64,000 nt of DNA from assembly GCA_029260375.1 (NCBI GenBank), contig JAJDDI010000052.1, positions 62,001-126,000 of the forward strand, in the 5' to 3' direction. The notes beneath the pieces were generated by a model that worked only from the letters and a program-made list of their open reading frames with translations, was not told the origin of the DNA and ran no database searches. Both the position numbers and the translations under genes were made by a program. Shown here one piece after another: positions 19,786-29,184 of the stretch (positions are counted from its first letter, which is position 1; every line of letters begins with the position of its first letter). The DNA is from Phycisphaerales bacterium. GTDB taxonomy: Bacteria; Planctomycetota; Phycisphaerae; Phycisphaerales; UBA1924.

Positions 19786-20993
19786 ACCTCGCTGTCCGTG
19801 ATATCCGGCACAGCCTTGGCCGCTTTACACTGACGACGATTGGTGTTGGGATGCTGCTCATGGTCGTGATGGGCATGGGCGGCATCTACCGCGGGCTCGT
19901 GGATGATGCGCTGGTCGTGACGCGCGGCGTTGGCGCCGATCTCTGGGTTGTGCAGCACGACACCCGTGGTCCATTCGCTGAGGTCTCGCGCCTGCCCCGG
20001 AGCCTGGTGGACCGCGTGGCCACCGTCCCGGGCGTGCAGGAAGCCCGGGAGTTCGTATTCCACACGATCCAGCGTGAGCACCGGGGCAAGCCGCTGCGCA
20101 TGGGCATCCTCGGGCTGGGCTGGCCCATCGACAAGGGCCAGGGGTTGCCGCTGATTGCCGGCCGCCCGCTCGCCCAGAACCACTTCGAGATGATCGCCGA
20201 TGAGTCGTTGGGGTTGGCGATCGGCGAGAAGATCAGCCTCGGCAAGGAGACCTACACGGTCGTCGGGATAACACGGTGGCTGGTGACATCGGGCGGCGAC
20301 GGCATCGCGTGCTTCACCAGCCGCGATGCCCAGGCCATCCAGTTCGATGAACCGGGCGAGTCCGTTCGGTTGGAGCGGCAAGCCCGGCGAGGGCGTGCGG
20401 GGGAGATCGACTTCGGCCGGACGCAGCCTTCTGTTTTGGAGCGCGCCTCGAGCGTGTCGGGCAACATCGCCGCGCTCCCGGGCCCGGCGATCAGCGCGGT
20501 GATCGCCAGGCTCGCGCCCGGGGCCGACGCGAACGAGGTGCAGACGCTCATGGGCGGCTGGAGTGACGTGACCACCTACACCCAAGCCCAGCAGGAGGAA
20601 CTGCTCCTCAAGGGGAGCGTGGACCGCGCCCGCCGGCAGATCCTGCTCTTCCGCGTCTTGCTGACGGTGATCTCCGCGGTGATCATGGCCCTCATCATCT
20701 ACACGCTCACGCTCGACAAGCTCCACCCCATCGCACTCCTCAAGCTGATCGGCGCTCCCAACCGAACCATCGTCGGTCTGATCCTCCAGCAATCACTCAT
20801 CATGGGCGTACTGGCTTTCGGTGTGGGGTACATCATCGGGCTGAGGCTCTTCCCGATGTTCCCGCGGCGCGTGCTGGTCACCAACGACGACCTGATCCGC
20901 GTTGCAGGGATCGTGGTCGTGATCTCGGTATTTGCGAGCTTGCTGGGTATCTGGAAGGCGATGCGCGTCGCGCCGAACGAGGCGATCGGCTGA
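19782..20993 (+). CDS. ABC transporter permease (DevC/MacB-like, FtsX fold)
   Basis: 403 residues with one N-terminal helix (FTLTTIGVGMLLMVVMGMGG), a large extracytoplasmic MacB_PCD-like domain, and three C-terminal helices (ILLFRVLLTVISAVIMALIIY; LILQQSLIMGVLAFGVGYIIGL; IVVVISVFASLLGIW) ending in the typical RVAPNEAIG. Overlaps the adaptor gene by four bases and is followed 27 bp later by its ATPase, so the three genes form an exporter of the DevBCA/MacAB type. Confidence 0.87.
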   Translation: MNLAVRDIRHSLGRFTLTTIGVGMLLMVVMGMGGIYRGLVDDALVVTRGVGADLWVVQHDTRGPFAEVSRLPRSLVDRVATVPGVQEAREFVFHTIQREHRGKPLRMGILGLGWPIDKGQGLPLIAGRPLAQNHFEMIADESLGLAIGEKISLGKETYTVVGITRWLVTSGGDGIACFTSRDAQAIQFDEPGESVRLERQARRGRAGEIDFGRTQPSVLERASSVSGNIAALPGPAISAVIARLAPGADANEVQTLMGGWSDVTTYTQAQQEELLLKGSVDRARRQILLFRVLLTVISAVIMALIIYTLTLDKLHPIALLKLIGAPNRTIVGLILQQSLIMGVLAFGVGYIIGLRLFPMFPRRVLVTNDDLIRVAGIVVVISVFASLLGIWKAMRVAPNEAIG

Positions 20994-21020
20994 TACGTCA
21001 CCGAGGAGGGCACGCGAGGC

Positions 21021-21740
21021 ATGGACGGACCACTGGCGCTCGAAACAAACGGTCTGACCAAGGTGTACGGCAGCGGCCACACCGAGGTCGTCGCGATGCG
21101 CGACGCGACCATGCGGGTGCGCCGCGGCGAGGTCGTGGCCCTGCTCGGGCCCAGCGGTGCGGGCAAATCCACGTTTCTCCTGTGCGTCGGGCTGATCAAC
21201 CCTCCCACGCGGGGGCGGGTCTCCATCGGCGGGCGGCTGATGCAGGACGGCCCGCGATCACTCGGCGATCTGCGTCGATTCCGCCGCGAGAATATCGGCT
21301 TTGTCTTCCAGAAATCCAACCTGATCCCGTTCCTCAACGCGGTTGACAATGTGCAGATCGTGGGCGAACTGATCGGGCGGCCCGCGTCTCAAGCCCGCCG
21401 CCGCGCCATGGAACTGCTCGACGAGCTTGGCGTGGGCCCTCGGGCCCGCAACATGCCGACGCAACTCTCCGGCGGCGAGCAGCAACGCGTGACTATCGCC
21501 AGGGCGCTGGCGAACCAGCCCAGCCTCATCCTCGCCGACGAGCCTACCGCTGCTCTGGACGGTGTGCGCGGGCGGCAGGTCATGGAGCTGTTCCGCAACG
21601 TTGCCCACGATCGCGGCACCGGCGTGATCGTCGTGACCCATGACCATCGTGCGCTTGACGTCTTCGATACGGTGTACGAGATGGAGGACGGCTCGCTCAG
21701 ACCCGCTTCTCGCCCTGAGACCAGTGCCGTAGGCGAGTAG
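21021..21740 (+). CDS. ABC transporter ATP-binding protein (DevA/LolD-like)
   Basis: 239 residues, the usual length. Walker A GPSGAGKST at 43-51, Q-loop FVFQKSNLIPF, signature LSGGEQQRV, Walker B LILADEPTAALDG, H-loop VTHDHR. Powers the FtsX-fold permease encoded just upstream. Last gene of the adaptor-permease-ATPase unit. Confidence 0.92.
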   Translation: MDGPLALETNGLTKVYGSGHTEVVAMRDATMRVRRGEVVALLGPSGAGKSTFLLCVGLINPPTRGRVSIGGRLMQDGPRSLGDLRRFRRENIGFVFQKSNLIPFLNAVDNVQIVGELIGRPASQARRRAMELLDELGVGPRARNMPTQLSGGEQQRVTIARALANQPSLILADEPTAALDGVRGRQVMELFRNVAHDRGTGVIVVTHDHRALDVFDTVYEMEDGSLRPASRPETSAVGE

Positions 21741-22118
21741 AGCCGCTCAACCGGAAACGTCCCGAAGTTCTCGGTGCCGTAGCGGGCGGACACGACGGAT
21801 AGCGATAGAAACAGCCAGGCACTTCGCCTCGCCGTTCGATACAGCCTCGGGCAGTAGCGGGCGAGCTCGATGCGTAGTAAGAAGAACAGCAAGGCTCGCA
21901 AACCCGCCGTTTGCCACGGCGCTCAGTCGGATGTCACCGCCTCGGTCGATTTCCACTCGCTTCCAACACCTCCTTCTGGGGTGGAAGATCGGAGTGCGCC
22001 CAGACCGATCCGCTGACAGACCCCCACTACTGTGAATGACACACGCCGCCCGGCGGCGGCGCGAGAGACTGTTCGACATATCCCGGTTCGCCCACCTCTT
22101 AATCTGGAAATCCGCCCG
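21741..22118. other. 378-bp intergenic region between convergent genes
   Basis: Lies between the 3' ends of the ABC exporter operon (plus) and the formylglycine-enzyme-like gene (minus). The only structure I see is the repeat copy at 21979-22035. No gene and no clear terminator with a T-run were found. Confidence 0.5.
21979..22035 (-). repeat. 3'-flanking repeat element, copy 2
   Basis: The 28 bases at 21994-22021 are identical to 4363-4390 near the end of nadB, in the same orientation and again downstream of a minus-strand gene. Similarity fades on either side. In one minus-strand frame both copies read VCQRIGLGALRS, a string that can be mistaken for a protein. Confidence 0.6.
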
Positions 22119-24878
22119 CTACTCGCATCCCGCTGCGAAACTCGTAAGGAACGCGAGCACGTCATCGAAGTTCAACGTCGCCGCAGGCAAAGCCTGATCT
22201 GCGGACGGATCGCCTGTGCTGAACGCCCCGAGGAACGCGAGCACGTCATCGAAGTTCAAGACGGCGTATGGCGGGGCGAGATCCGCGGCAGCGCACGGTC
22301 CCGGCTCGCACGAGCGGGTTGCGACACGGATGCCAAAGTTGGCGGCGGCGGCCTGGAGATTGACGTCGATGTCGAGCGAGCTTCGCAGCAGCGGGAGCGG
22401 GTTGGCGAAGTCACCGCCGCGGGCGACGCGTGTCGGGAGCGGGTCCGGGCGTGAGGGAGGATCTGCGGGGATCGTGTTGCCGGGCGTATCGGTCCACTCG
22501 TTGGCGTTGCCGCCCATGTCGAAACAGCCCCAGGGGCTGACGGCGCCGGCGCTGCCGACGGTCGAGAGATTGCCGCAAGGCTTTGAGGGGTTATCGCAGT
22601 CCGTGCCGTTCCAGTCCACGCCGCGCTCGAAGTTGGCCACGTTCGGACCGGGATTGATCACATCACCGTTCTCGTCAGATTCGGCCTGCGTTGGCGCGTC
22701 GTCTGAGCGCGTGGGGTAGAGCCAGAAATCCTGCGAGCCCTGGGCGTCCGCCCCGGCGCTGAAAGGGTCGAAGTAAGCGGCCTTGTACCACTCGTCGTGC
22801 GAGGGCAGGAACCAGCGGGCGTCGGGCTTTCTGACGATGTCCTCAGGCCCCAGCGACATGTCGTACGCGCCGTCTTCGGTGGTGGAGGGATCTTGACTTC
22901 CCGAGGGTCGTGCGTTGTGCATCCAGTTGCAGAAACGGGCGGCCCCGAGCCAGGAATACCCGACGGCCGGCTTGTCGGCGAAGCCCGGTTTCACGGCGTA
23001 CCCGTACGCGCCCGGGCTCCCCGTCCGCACGATCCCGCCGCGCAGGCTCGTGGTCATGACCTCGTCGTACACGCCGTTCGGGTCGTCGGCCGCGATTGCG
23101 TTGAGGAACTCGACGTACTGCGTGTTGGTCACCTCGTGGTGGCCGATCCGGTACTCGGCCGCCACCGCCCCGCGCCCGTTGGTGTCCGGCGCGTTTCCCG
23201 GGAAGGAGACCGGCACGGTCAGCATCCAGCCGTCGTCGTCGCAGCTCGTCACATCGGGCGAGACGAGGTAGATGCCCGTATCGCCGCCCTCGAATGTGGC
23301 GCGGAACACGAGCTGTCCCGCGTCGTTGAGCGCTGAGATCTTGCCGTCCTGTCCCCCCGATCCGCCGGTGCCGAGCATCAGGTCGAGGTTGGTCGGGCGA
23401 CGACCGAAGAGATCCTGAGATTCATCGATCACGCGCTCGAGCGACGACCCATCCCACATGTACAGTCCCTCGTCGCCCGCGTCGGCGACACCCGAATAGC
23501 GCACGGCGACCGCGATCTGGGCGGACGCGTTGAGCGCGATCGACCCCATCAGTGTGAACGAGGCCCCGGGTTGACCGGGAACCCCATCCGCGAGATCGAA
23601 CACCCGCACCGTCCCTCTCTCTGTTGCGAGAAAGACGCCGACATCATCGGGTCCCGACCCGAACTCGGCGAGGAAGGCGACATCGCCGTGTTCGTTCATC
23701 ACGGGCGGGCCGAACAGCGAGAAGGTCGCCGCGGGATGGCCGGGAACCGGGAAGGCGCCGGAGGTGTCGGCGATGGTCGTGAGTGTGCCGTCCGGCTCCG
23801 CGCGGTAGACCCCACGAAACCCGGAGCCCCCGGAGTAGACGGCTGTGAAGGCGACCTGACCCGCGTCGTTCATCGACGGGAACTGATCGAATGAAAGGAA
23901 CCTGGCCGAGACGGGCTGGCCCGACGGCATCGTGGAGCCGTCGGCGAGACGGTTCAGCATCCCGGCTGACGAGTCGTACCGGTAGATCCCGCTCGACCCG
24001 ATACCGCCGGCGTAGTTTCCGATAAACACGAGGTCGCCTGGGCCGTTCATCGCCATGAACGGATTGAACAACGAGAACAGGGCCGCGGCCTGACCCGGGG
24101 GCGCGCTGGACTCGTCGGCGACCAAGACCGCGCCGGACGCCGGGTCCGCGATGTAAACGCCCTCGTGCTCAACGAACCCCGCGTCGCGGTAGCGCGCGAT
24201 GGTCGCGCTTCGCCCATTGCCCGACAGAAACGGGATGATCCCCGCAGTGAAGGGGAACGTGGACCAGGCAGACCCTGCGGGCTGACCCGGGACGGGAACG
24301 AGCGGATTGTTGTCGAACTGCCTCTCGACGCCAGAACCCCGCCAGACGTAGAGCCCCTGGTTCCCGTCGGCGAAGCTGAGCCCGCCCTGGAACGCCACGT
24401 GCCCGGCGTGGTTCACCACGGGCGGTCCGAAGCCGGTGAACGACGAGGCGCCGCTCTGACCCGGGGGCGTGAAGTCAAATCCATCGTCAAGGACGCGCTC
24501 AAGGAGACCGCCCTGGAACCGGTAAACCCCTTCGTTGCCCGACGAGACGCCCGTGTAGTCGCCCTTGAACGCCACGGCGCCCGAATCGCCGATGGAGGGC
24601 CAGCGCAGCTGCGTGAACGTCGCCCCCGATCGCCCCGGCGGCTCGTCCCCCGTCTCGGCGATCCGGGTGATCTCGATCGTTCCGGCACGCATCGAATGCG
24701 GCGCCGGAACCGCGTGCGTGTCGGCGGATTGTCTCAGGCTCGGTGAGGCCGGCGTGACGAGTTCCGCGTCGTGCTGTTCCCCAGAACTCATCTGACTGGC
24801 AAGGGCGGCGCCGCCGGTCGCAACGTGACCTATCACAAGCATCGCGATACCGCCCGGGTGTCTGAGAACACTGTTCAT
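22119..24878 (-). CDS. secreted protein: beta-propeller-like repeats + formylglycine-generating-enzyme-like domain + dockerin-like C-terminus
   Basis: 919 residues. N-terminal hydrophobic leader (about 8-30). Residues 80-540 hold about eight repeats built on 'PxMNxxGxVAFxGxY ... GIYR', like the planctomycete tandem repeats with an NxxGxxAF core. Residues about 560-850 form a SUMF1/FGE-sulfatase fold: HHEVTNTQYVEFLNA, RFCNWMHNARP, RWFLPSHDEWYKAAY, GCFDMGGNANEWTD, RVARGGDF, FGIRVAT. The end has two dockerin-like repeats (LNFDDVLAFLGAF, LNFDDVLAFLTSF) and AAGCE. Start ATG 24878 has AAGGGGC upstream. Exported; the FGE fold is probably non-catalytic binding, but that is inference. Confidence 0.85.
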   Translation of the reverse strand: MNSVLRHPGGIAMLVIGHVATGGAALASQMSSGEQHDAELVTPASPSLRQSADTHAVPAPHSMRAGTIEITRIAETGDEPPGRSGATFTQLRWPSIGDSGAVAFKGDYTGVSSGNEGVYRFQGGLLERVLDDGFDFTPPGQSGASSFTGFGPPVVNHAGHVAFQGGLSFADGNQGLYVWRGSGVERQFDNNPLVPVPGQPAGSAWSTFPFTAGIIPFLSGNGRSATIARYRDAGFVEHEGVYIADPASGAVLVADESSAPPGQAAALFSLFNPFMAMNGPGDLVFIGNYAGGIGSSGIYRYDSSAGMLNRLADGSTMPSGQPVSARFLSFDQFPSMNDAGQVAFTAVYSGGSGFRGVYRAEPDGTLTTIADTSGAFPVPGHPAATFSLFGPPVMNEHGDVAFLAEFGSGPDDVGVFLATERGTVRVFDLADGVPGQPGASFTLMGSIALNASAQIAVAVRYSGVADAGDEGLYMWDGSSLERVIDESQDLFGRRPTNLDLMLGTGGSGGQDGKISALNDAGQLVFRATFEGGDTGIYLVSPDVTSCDDDGWMLTVPVSFPGNAPDTNGRGAVAAEYRIGHHEVTNTQYVEFLNAIAADDPNGVYDEVMTTSLRGGIVRTGSPGAYGYAVKPGFADKPAVGYSWLGAARFCNWMHNARPSGSQDPSTTEDGAYDMSLGPEDIVRKPDARWFLPSHDEWYKAAYFDPFSAGADAQGSQDFWLYPTRSDDAPTQAESDENGDVINPGPNVANFERGVDWNGTDCDNPSKPCGNLSTVGSAGAVSPWGCFDMGGNANEWTDTPGNTIPADPPSRPDPLPTRVARGGDFANPLPLLRSSLDIDVNLQAAAANFGIRVATRSCEPGPCAAADLAPPYAVLNFDDVLAFLGAFSTGDPSADQALPAATLNFDDVLAFLTSFAAGCE

Positions 24879-24911
24879 GCCTGCCCCTTAAGGGAATTGC
24901 CAGTCCAGCGT

Positions 24912-26408
24912 CTACGGGCAACCAGCCGCGAAAGCGCCGAGGTACGCGACGATATCGGAGAAATCATGCGTGCCGATCGGCAGCGCGAGATCGGCCTCCG
25001 GAGCCGCTTCTGCGAACGCGACCAGGAATGCCACGACATCCGAGAAATCCAGCACGCCGGCAGGCTCGGCCAGATCCGCCAGGCACCCCGGGTCCAGGAA
25101 GAAGACGTAGGCGCGCCCCGCTTCGGCGCCGTTCGCGTCGTTGTCGCGGGCGCCGACGATGATGTCCGGCACGCCGTCGCCGTTGATATCTCGCCCACCA
25201 GAGATCGGGCGCCCGAGGTGATCGAGGCTGGCCTCGCCGGTGAACGAGTTGAGCACGCCGCCGTTCCGCCCGGAGTAGATGTAGGCCCGCCCACGATTAT
25301 CGCCGCTGGCGCCGGTGTCGGCGTCGTTCCACCAGGCGCCGGCGAGCACATCGTCGAACCCGTCACCGTCCACGTCGCCCGCGCCACCAACGGACAGGCC
25401 GAGCTTGTCGACGGCGGCCTCACCCGTGAACATGTGCAGCAACTCGCCGGTCGGTCCCGAGTAGACGTACACGCGTCCGGTGTTGCTGCCGAGGGCGTCG
25501 TTGAGCGGAGCGCCGACCACGAAGTCCGGGTCGCCGTCTCCGTTCACATCGCCCGCGGGTGAGACCTCCCAGCCGAAGTTGTCGCCCGAGCCCTGGCCGG
25601 TCTTGGTGTAGAGCAGCGTCCCTGTCTTGCCTGAGTAGACGTAGACACGCCCACGGTTGTCGAGGATGCCGTTCCCGTCGTCGAACAGGTGGGCGCCCGC
25701 GGCGAAGTCGTCGTGCCCGTCGGCGTTGATGTCGCCGATCCCCGCGACGCTCACCCCAAGACGGTCGTTCTCGTTCTGCCCGTTGACGGTCCAGATGACG
25801 GAGCCATCGAGCCCGGAAAGAACTGTCACCTGCCCGGTGTTCGAGACCCCCACATCGCGGGTCGGGGCGCCGATGATCAGGTCGTCGTGCCCGTCGTTGT
25901 TGACGTCGCCAGCGCCATTGACCGAGTCGCCCAGCGTATCGCCAGGAGACAGCCCGGTGAATGTGTACAACGGCGAACCCTGGGCGGCGGAGAAGACGTA
26001 CGCCCGACCGGCCGTGGACCCGCCGGCCCCGTTGGCCCACGCGCCCACGATCAGATCGGCCTTCCCGTCGCTGTTCACGTCACCCGCCGGCGCAAGCGCC
26101 TCGCCGAAATGATCGCTCGGCGATTCGCCATCGAGCGTCGCAATGACCGACCCGTCAGCGCCGGAATAAACGATCACCCGCCCGGCACTGGTCTCATCGG
26201 GGTCGTTCCCGCGGGAGCCGATCGCGTAGTCAGCCATGCCGTCCTCGTTGACGTCGCCGATCACGACAACCGATCGCCCGAGCTGGTCACCCGGAACGGG
26301 GCCGTCGTAGACACGGTTCGCGTCGGACGCGAGGATGTCATCGCAGGCAAGGGTGTGCGCCGCGGACATCGCTGCCAGCATGATTCCAAGCCAAACGCGG
26401 CCTCGCAT
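24912..26408 (-). CDS. secreted FG-GAP/integrin-like beta-propeller protein with dockerin-like C-terminus
   Basis: 498 residues with signal peptide (residues 1-22, ending HTLAC). Seven FG-GAP blades, each with a calcium-type loop such as GDVNEDGMADYAIG, GDVNSDGKADLIVG, GDVNGDGDPDFVVG and GDVDGDGFDDVLAG, enough for one seven-bladed propeller. C-terminus: two dockerin-like repeats (LDFSDVVAFLVAF, HDFSDIVAYLGAF) and AAGCP. ATG 26408 has GGAGG five bases upstream. Probable Ca-binding surface or matrix protein. Encoded head-to-tail with related proteins. Confidence 0.87.
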   Translation of the reverse strand: MRGRVWLGIMLAAMSAAHTLACDDILASDANRVYDGPVPGDQLGRSVVVIGDVNEDGMADYAIGSRGNDPDETSAGRVIVYSGADGSVIATLDGESPSDHFGEALAPAGDVNSDGKADLIVGAWANGAGGSTAGRAYVFSAAQGSPLYTFTGLSPGDTLGDSVNGAGDVNNDGHDDLIIGAPTRDVGVSNTGQVTVLSGLDGSVIWTVNGQNENDRLGVSVAGIGDINADGHDDFAAGAHLFDDGNGILDNRGRVYVYSGKTGTLLYTKTGQGSGDNFGWEVSPAGDVNGDGDPDFVVGAPLNDALGSNTGRVYVYSGPTGELLHMFTGEAAVDKLGLSVGGAGDVDGDGFDDVLAGAWWNDADTGASGDNRGRAYIYSGRNGGVLNSFTGEASLDHLGRPISGGRDINGDGVPDIIVGARDNDANGAEAGRAYVFFLDPGCLADLAEPAGVLDFSDVVAFLVAFAEAAPEADLALPIGTHDFSDIVAYLGAFAAGCP

Positions 26409-26431
26409 CCGGACCTCCGAGGGCTTCTGGG

Positions 26432-27709
26432 TTACGGGCAGCCTACCCCGAACGCGCCGAGGAACGCGACAACATCGGAGAAATCGAACACACCGATCGG
26501 TGGCGCCAGGTCCGCGGCGGCGTCCATCGAGCCGAAGGCCGTGAGGAACGCGACGACATCGGAGAAATCGAGCGAGCCGAACGGCTCGGCCAGATCCGCC
26601 GTGTTGCAGCCGCCGGCTTCAATGATGAACGCCTGCAGCGCCATGCCCGGATCGGAATCAGCGCCGATCATGGCCCGAAACGCCTGCAGCTCCTCTTGCG
26701 TGTCGAGCACATCGAGGTCGAGCATCTCCGCGCTCGTGGTATCGATCGTCTGGAAGAACAGCTCACCGGGGTACACGAGGGTGATGTCGAACGTCACGGG
26801 GTCGATCAGCCCGACATCCCACCGATCGAGCAGGATGTCGATGCCCGTGTCCGCGTCGTTGGGGTAGTTGTACGTGTCGCTCACCCCGATGAGCACACCG
26901 CCGTCGGCGAGCACCTCCACCGCTCGTCCCTGCCCGTTGATAAACGTCGGGAACACGAATCCTGGCGGGGACACGTTGCTGCCATAGAACAGCGTGTCGC
27001 CGATGTTCCGGGGTGAGCCAACAGGCGAGGCGAAGCCTTCCGTGTGCACGAACTCGTTGGAGGCCTTGTTGATCGTCCCGCCGGTCGTGGTCTCGAGCGA
27101 AGCCGAGCCCGACGCCCAGTAGAAGGTCCCGTCCGGCGCCACGCCGAACCCGTACAGATCGCCGTCGGAGAAATCTCCGGAAACGCCGTTCACGCCTTCT
27201 TGCAGCTCGGTGGCGAGCAAGAAGTCCTGCATCTGGCCGTTGGAGAACGGACCGGCGGGGCTGACGCGGATCAGGTTGCCGTCGGGGATGGCGGTCTCGG
27301 CGGTGAAGCCCGTGGTGGTGGTGTCGTCATAGCTAATGAGGAACGACCCCCCGTCCGCCGGATCGAAGTGCAGCCCGCGCATCTCGTTGTCCTCGTCGTC
27401 GTTCCCGCCGAGGGCGACATTGTTCGGTGAGCCACCGGTGCTGCCGCTGTCCCAGATGAGGAAGAACTGGCCGGTGACACCAAGATCAACATCGCCGTTG
27501 ACATCGACCGCCGGGACCCAGAGATAGATCTCATCGGTCGTGGCGATCGTCCCGTCACGCAGGGCGGCGTTCAGATGCCCCTGTGAAAAGATGAGTGGCG
27601 CCTGCCCGAGGAGCAGCTCGGACGCGTTTCCCCCTCCCGCCAGTGCATTGCTCGGCACAGCGCCCAATCCGACCAGGAACAACGCTCTCAGTGTGTATCG
27701 CAAGGGCAT
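26432..27709 (-). CDS. secreted protein of unknown function with dockerin-like C-terminus
   Basis: 425 residues from ATG 27709, chosen because GAGAGGTG lies about six bases upstream and the product then starts with a signal peptide (MPLRYTLRALFLVGLG...ALAG). The frame extends 15 codons further but without need. The body (GGNDDEDNEMRGLHFDPADGGSFLISYDDTT region and later strands) looks like a beta-rich extracellular domain with several Asp-rich loops. C-terminal repeats LDFSDVVAFLTAF and FDFSDVVAFLGAF end in VGCP. No family recognised for the main domain. Confidence 0.8.
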   Translation of the reverse strand: MPLRYTLRALFLVGLGAVPSNALAGGGNASELLLGQAPLIFSQGHLNAALRDGTIATTDEIYLWVPAVDVNGDVDLGVTGQFFLIWDSGSTGGSPNNVALGGNDDEDNEMRGLHFDPADGGSFLISYDDTTTTGFTAETAIPDGNLIRVSPAGPFSNGQMQDFLLATELQEGVNGVSGDFSDGDLYGFGVAPDGTFYWASGSASLETTTGGTINKASNEFVHTEGFASPVGSPRNIGDTLFYGSNVSPPGFVFPTFINGQGRAVEVLADGGVLIGVSDTYNYPNDADTGIDILLDRWDVGLIDPVTFDITLVYPGELFFQTIDTTSAEMLDLDVLDTQEELQAFRAMIGADSDPGMALQAFIIEAGGCNTADLAEPFGSLDFSDVVAFLTAFGSMDAAADLAPPIGVFDFSDVVAFLGAFGVGCP

Positions 27710-27793
27710 GACATCACCTCTCTTCGTTCGCTCGAAACTCGTTCGGTCATTCACGTCTAAAGCCTCCGACCCACGAGGGCTTACTTCATCTAG

Positions 27794-28912
27794 CTACGGG
27801 CAGCCGGCGCCGAATGCCACCAGAAACGCGAGGACATCGTCAAAGTCAAACACGGCGGATGGCAGCGCCAGGTCCGCCGCTGGCTCCATCGCCCCGAATG
27901 CTGTCAGAAACGCGAGCACATCATCAAAGTCGTGCGTCCCAAAGGGAACGGCCAGGTCCGCCTCGTTGCACCCGCCATCGATGAGGGAGACAAGTTCGAT
28001 GGCGCCGTAGCTCCTGGTGTCATCGATCGTTTCAAGAATGGCGCCCGCCGCCGAAACCCGGAACAGCCCCCTGCCCTGCCCGAACGCCGAACTGCTGGTG
28101 ACGAGGTACTCGCCCGAGGGGAGACGGTGAACGCCATCGGGATCGGTAAACGTAAACACTTCAAGGAGCGTCCCGGTCGCGGAGAACACTCGGATCCGGT
28201 CGCCGCTCCCGTCTTCGGACGTGATGACCGTGCCGTCGGGCTGGAGATCGATGTCGGTGATCGAGCCGGTCATGGCGACGGCCGAGAAATCACCGATGAG
28301 AGCGCCGGTCTGTGCGTCGAAACGCACGAGGCGTTGACGGTCGATATCACCCACGAGCAGGTCCCCGTCGGCGAGAATCTCGATCGCCTGAGGGCGATCG
28401 AGCCCGGGCTCCGCCTGTGAGCCGGAGATAAACGTGCCGAGCGGATCGCCGCCGTCCCCTGCAGGCGCAGCGCTTGCCAGCGTAAAGCGGTGGATGTCGT
28501 CCGTGTCGTCCCAGTCGGACGTATAGAGGAATCCGTCCACCGACACGGCCATCCCGCGGATGTTGTCAACAGGGTTCGGGTCCGGCGTGCCGCCGAGATA
28601 GACCCCGATGAAGGCGCCGTTCTCGTCGTATTGTGAGATCACCCCGTCCCCGCCCGGCTGCCCGAGCAGCACCGAGCGATTGGGTCCCGGCGCGATCGCT
28701 TCGACGGGCAGCAGCATGCCATTATTCGGGAAGTCCGGGACGACAAAGTCGCGCTGAACTGCGCCCGTCTTCGGGTCCAACTGGCGCACGCCGGTCGGGA
28801 GAGCGTCGAACTCGATCACCGCGAGGAGAAGATCATCGCCCTGCGCCGGCGTCGATCCCGCCGCGAGCCCCGCGGTGATGACCAGCAAGCCTCTTCTGAT
28901 CGTGCGATCCAT
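27794..28912 (-). CDS. secreted NHL/SMP-30-like beta-propeller protein with dockerin-like C-terminus
   Basis: 372 residues from ATG 28912 (AAAGAGG nine bases upstream; signal peptide MDRTIRRGLLVITAGLAAG...AQG). The body has repeated strands of the type 'GVISQYDENGAFIGVY', 'RQRLVRFDAQTGALIGDF', 'DRIRVFSATGTLLEVF', as in NHL or vgb/SMP-30-like propellers. C-terminal repeats HDFDDVLAFLTAF and FDFDDVLAFLVAF end in AGCP. First gene of the four-gene minus-strand group; ligand unknown. Confidence 0.8.
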   Translation of the reverse strand: MDRTIRRGLLVITAGLAAGSTPAQGDDLLLAVIEFDALPTGVRQLDPKTGAVQRDFVVPDFPNNGMLLPVEAIAPGPNRSVLLGQPGGDGVISQYDENGAFIGVYLGGTPDPNPVDNIRGMAVSVDGFLYTSDWDDTDDIHRFTLASAAPAGDGGDPLGTFISGSQAEPGLDRPQAIEILADGDLLVGDIDRQRLVRFDAQTGALIGDFSAVAMTGSITDIDLQPDGTVITSEDGSGDRIRVFSATGTLLEVFTFTDPDGVHRLPSGEYLVTSSSAFGQGRGLFRVSAAGAILETIDDTRSYGAIELVSLIDGGCNEADLAVPFGTHDFDDVLAFLTAFGAMEPAADLALPSAVFDFDDVLAFLVAFGAGCP

Positions 28913-29184
28913 GTCGAGGTCCTCTTTTCGTCTGTGGGTGGGTCTACGTCCTCTGACGCAAGCCGCAGGAGAGCGACCGGCGCCCCCGATCAGCGTTGTG
29001 AACGCACGGTACCGGGGGAGGATTGTAGAATCAAGGATTATTCCTTGCACCTGCAATGCTTTTTACTCGCACTCACCAGCACCTTCTCCTACGATGCCAG
29101 GCGCCAGTCCTTCGCGCCTCCGGGTGGCGGGAGGGATTCACGGTGGGATTCCCAATCATCTGCCGTACTTGAAGTGGGGACTGC

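Noticed and set aside
22119-28912. Short direct DNA repeats at the ends of the four secreted-protein genes
   Set aside because: They are fully explained by the conserved dockerin-like C-terminal protein repeats.
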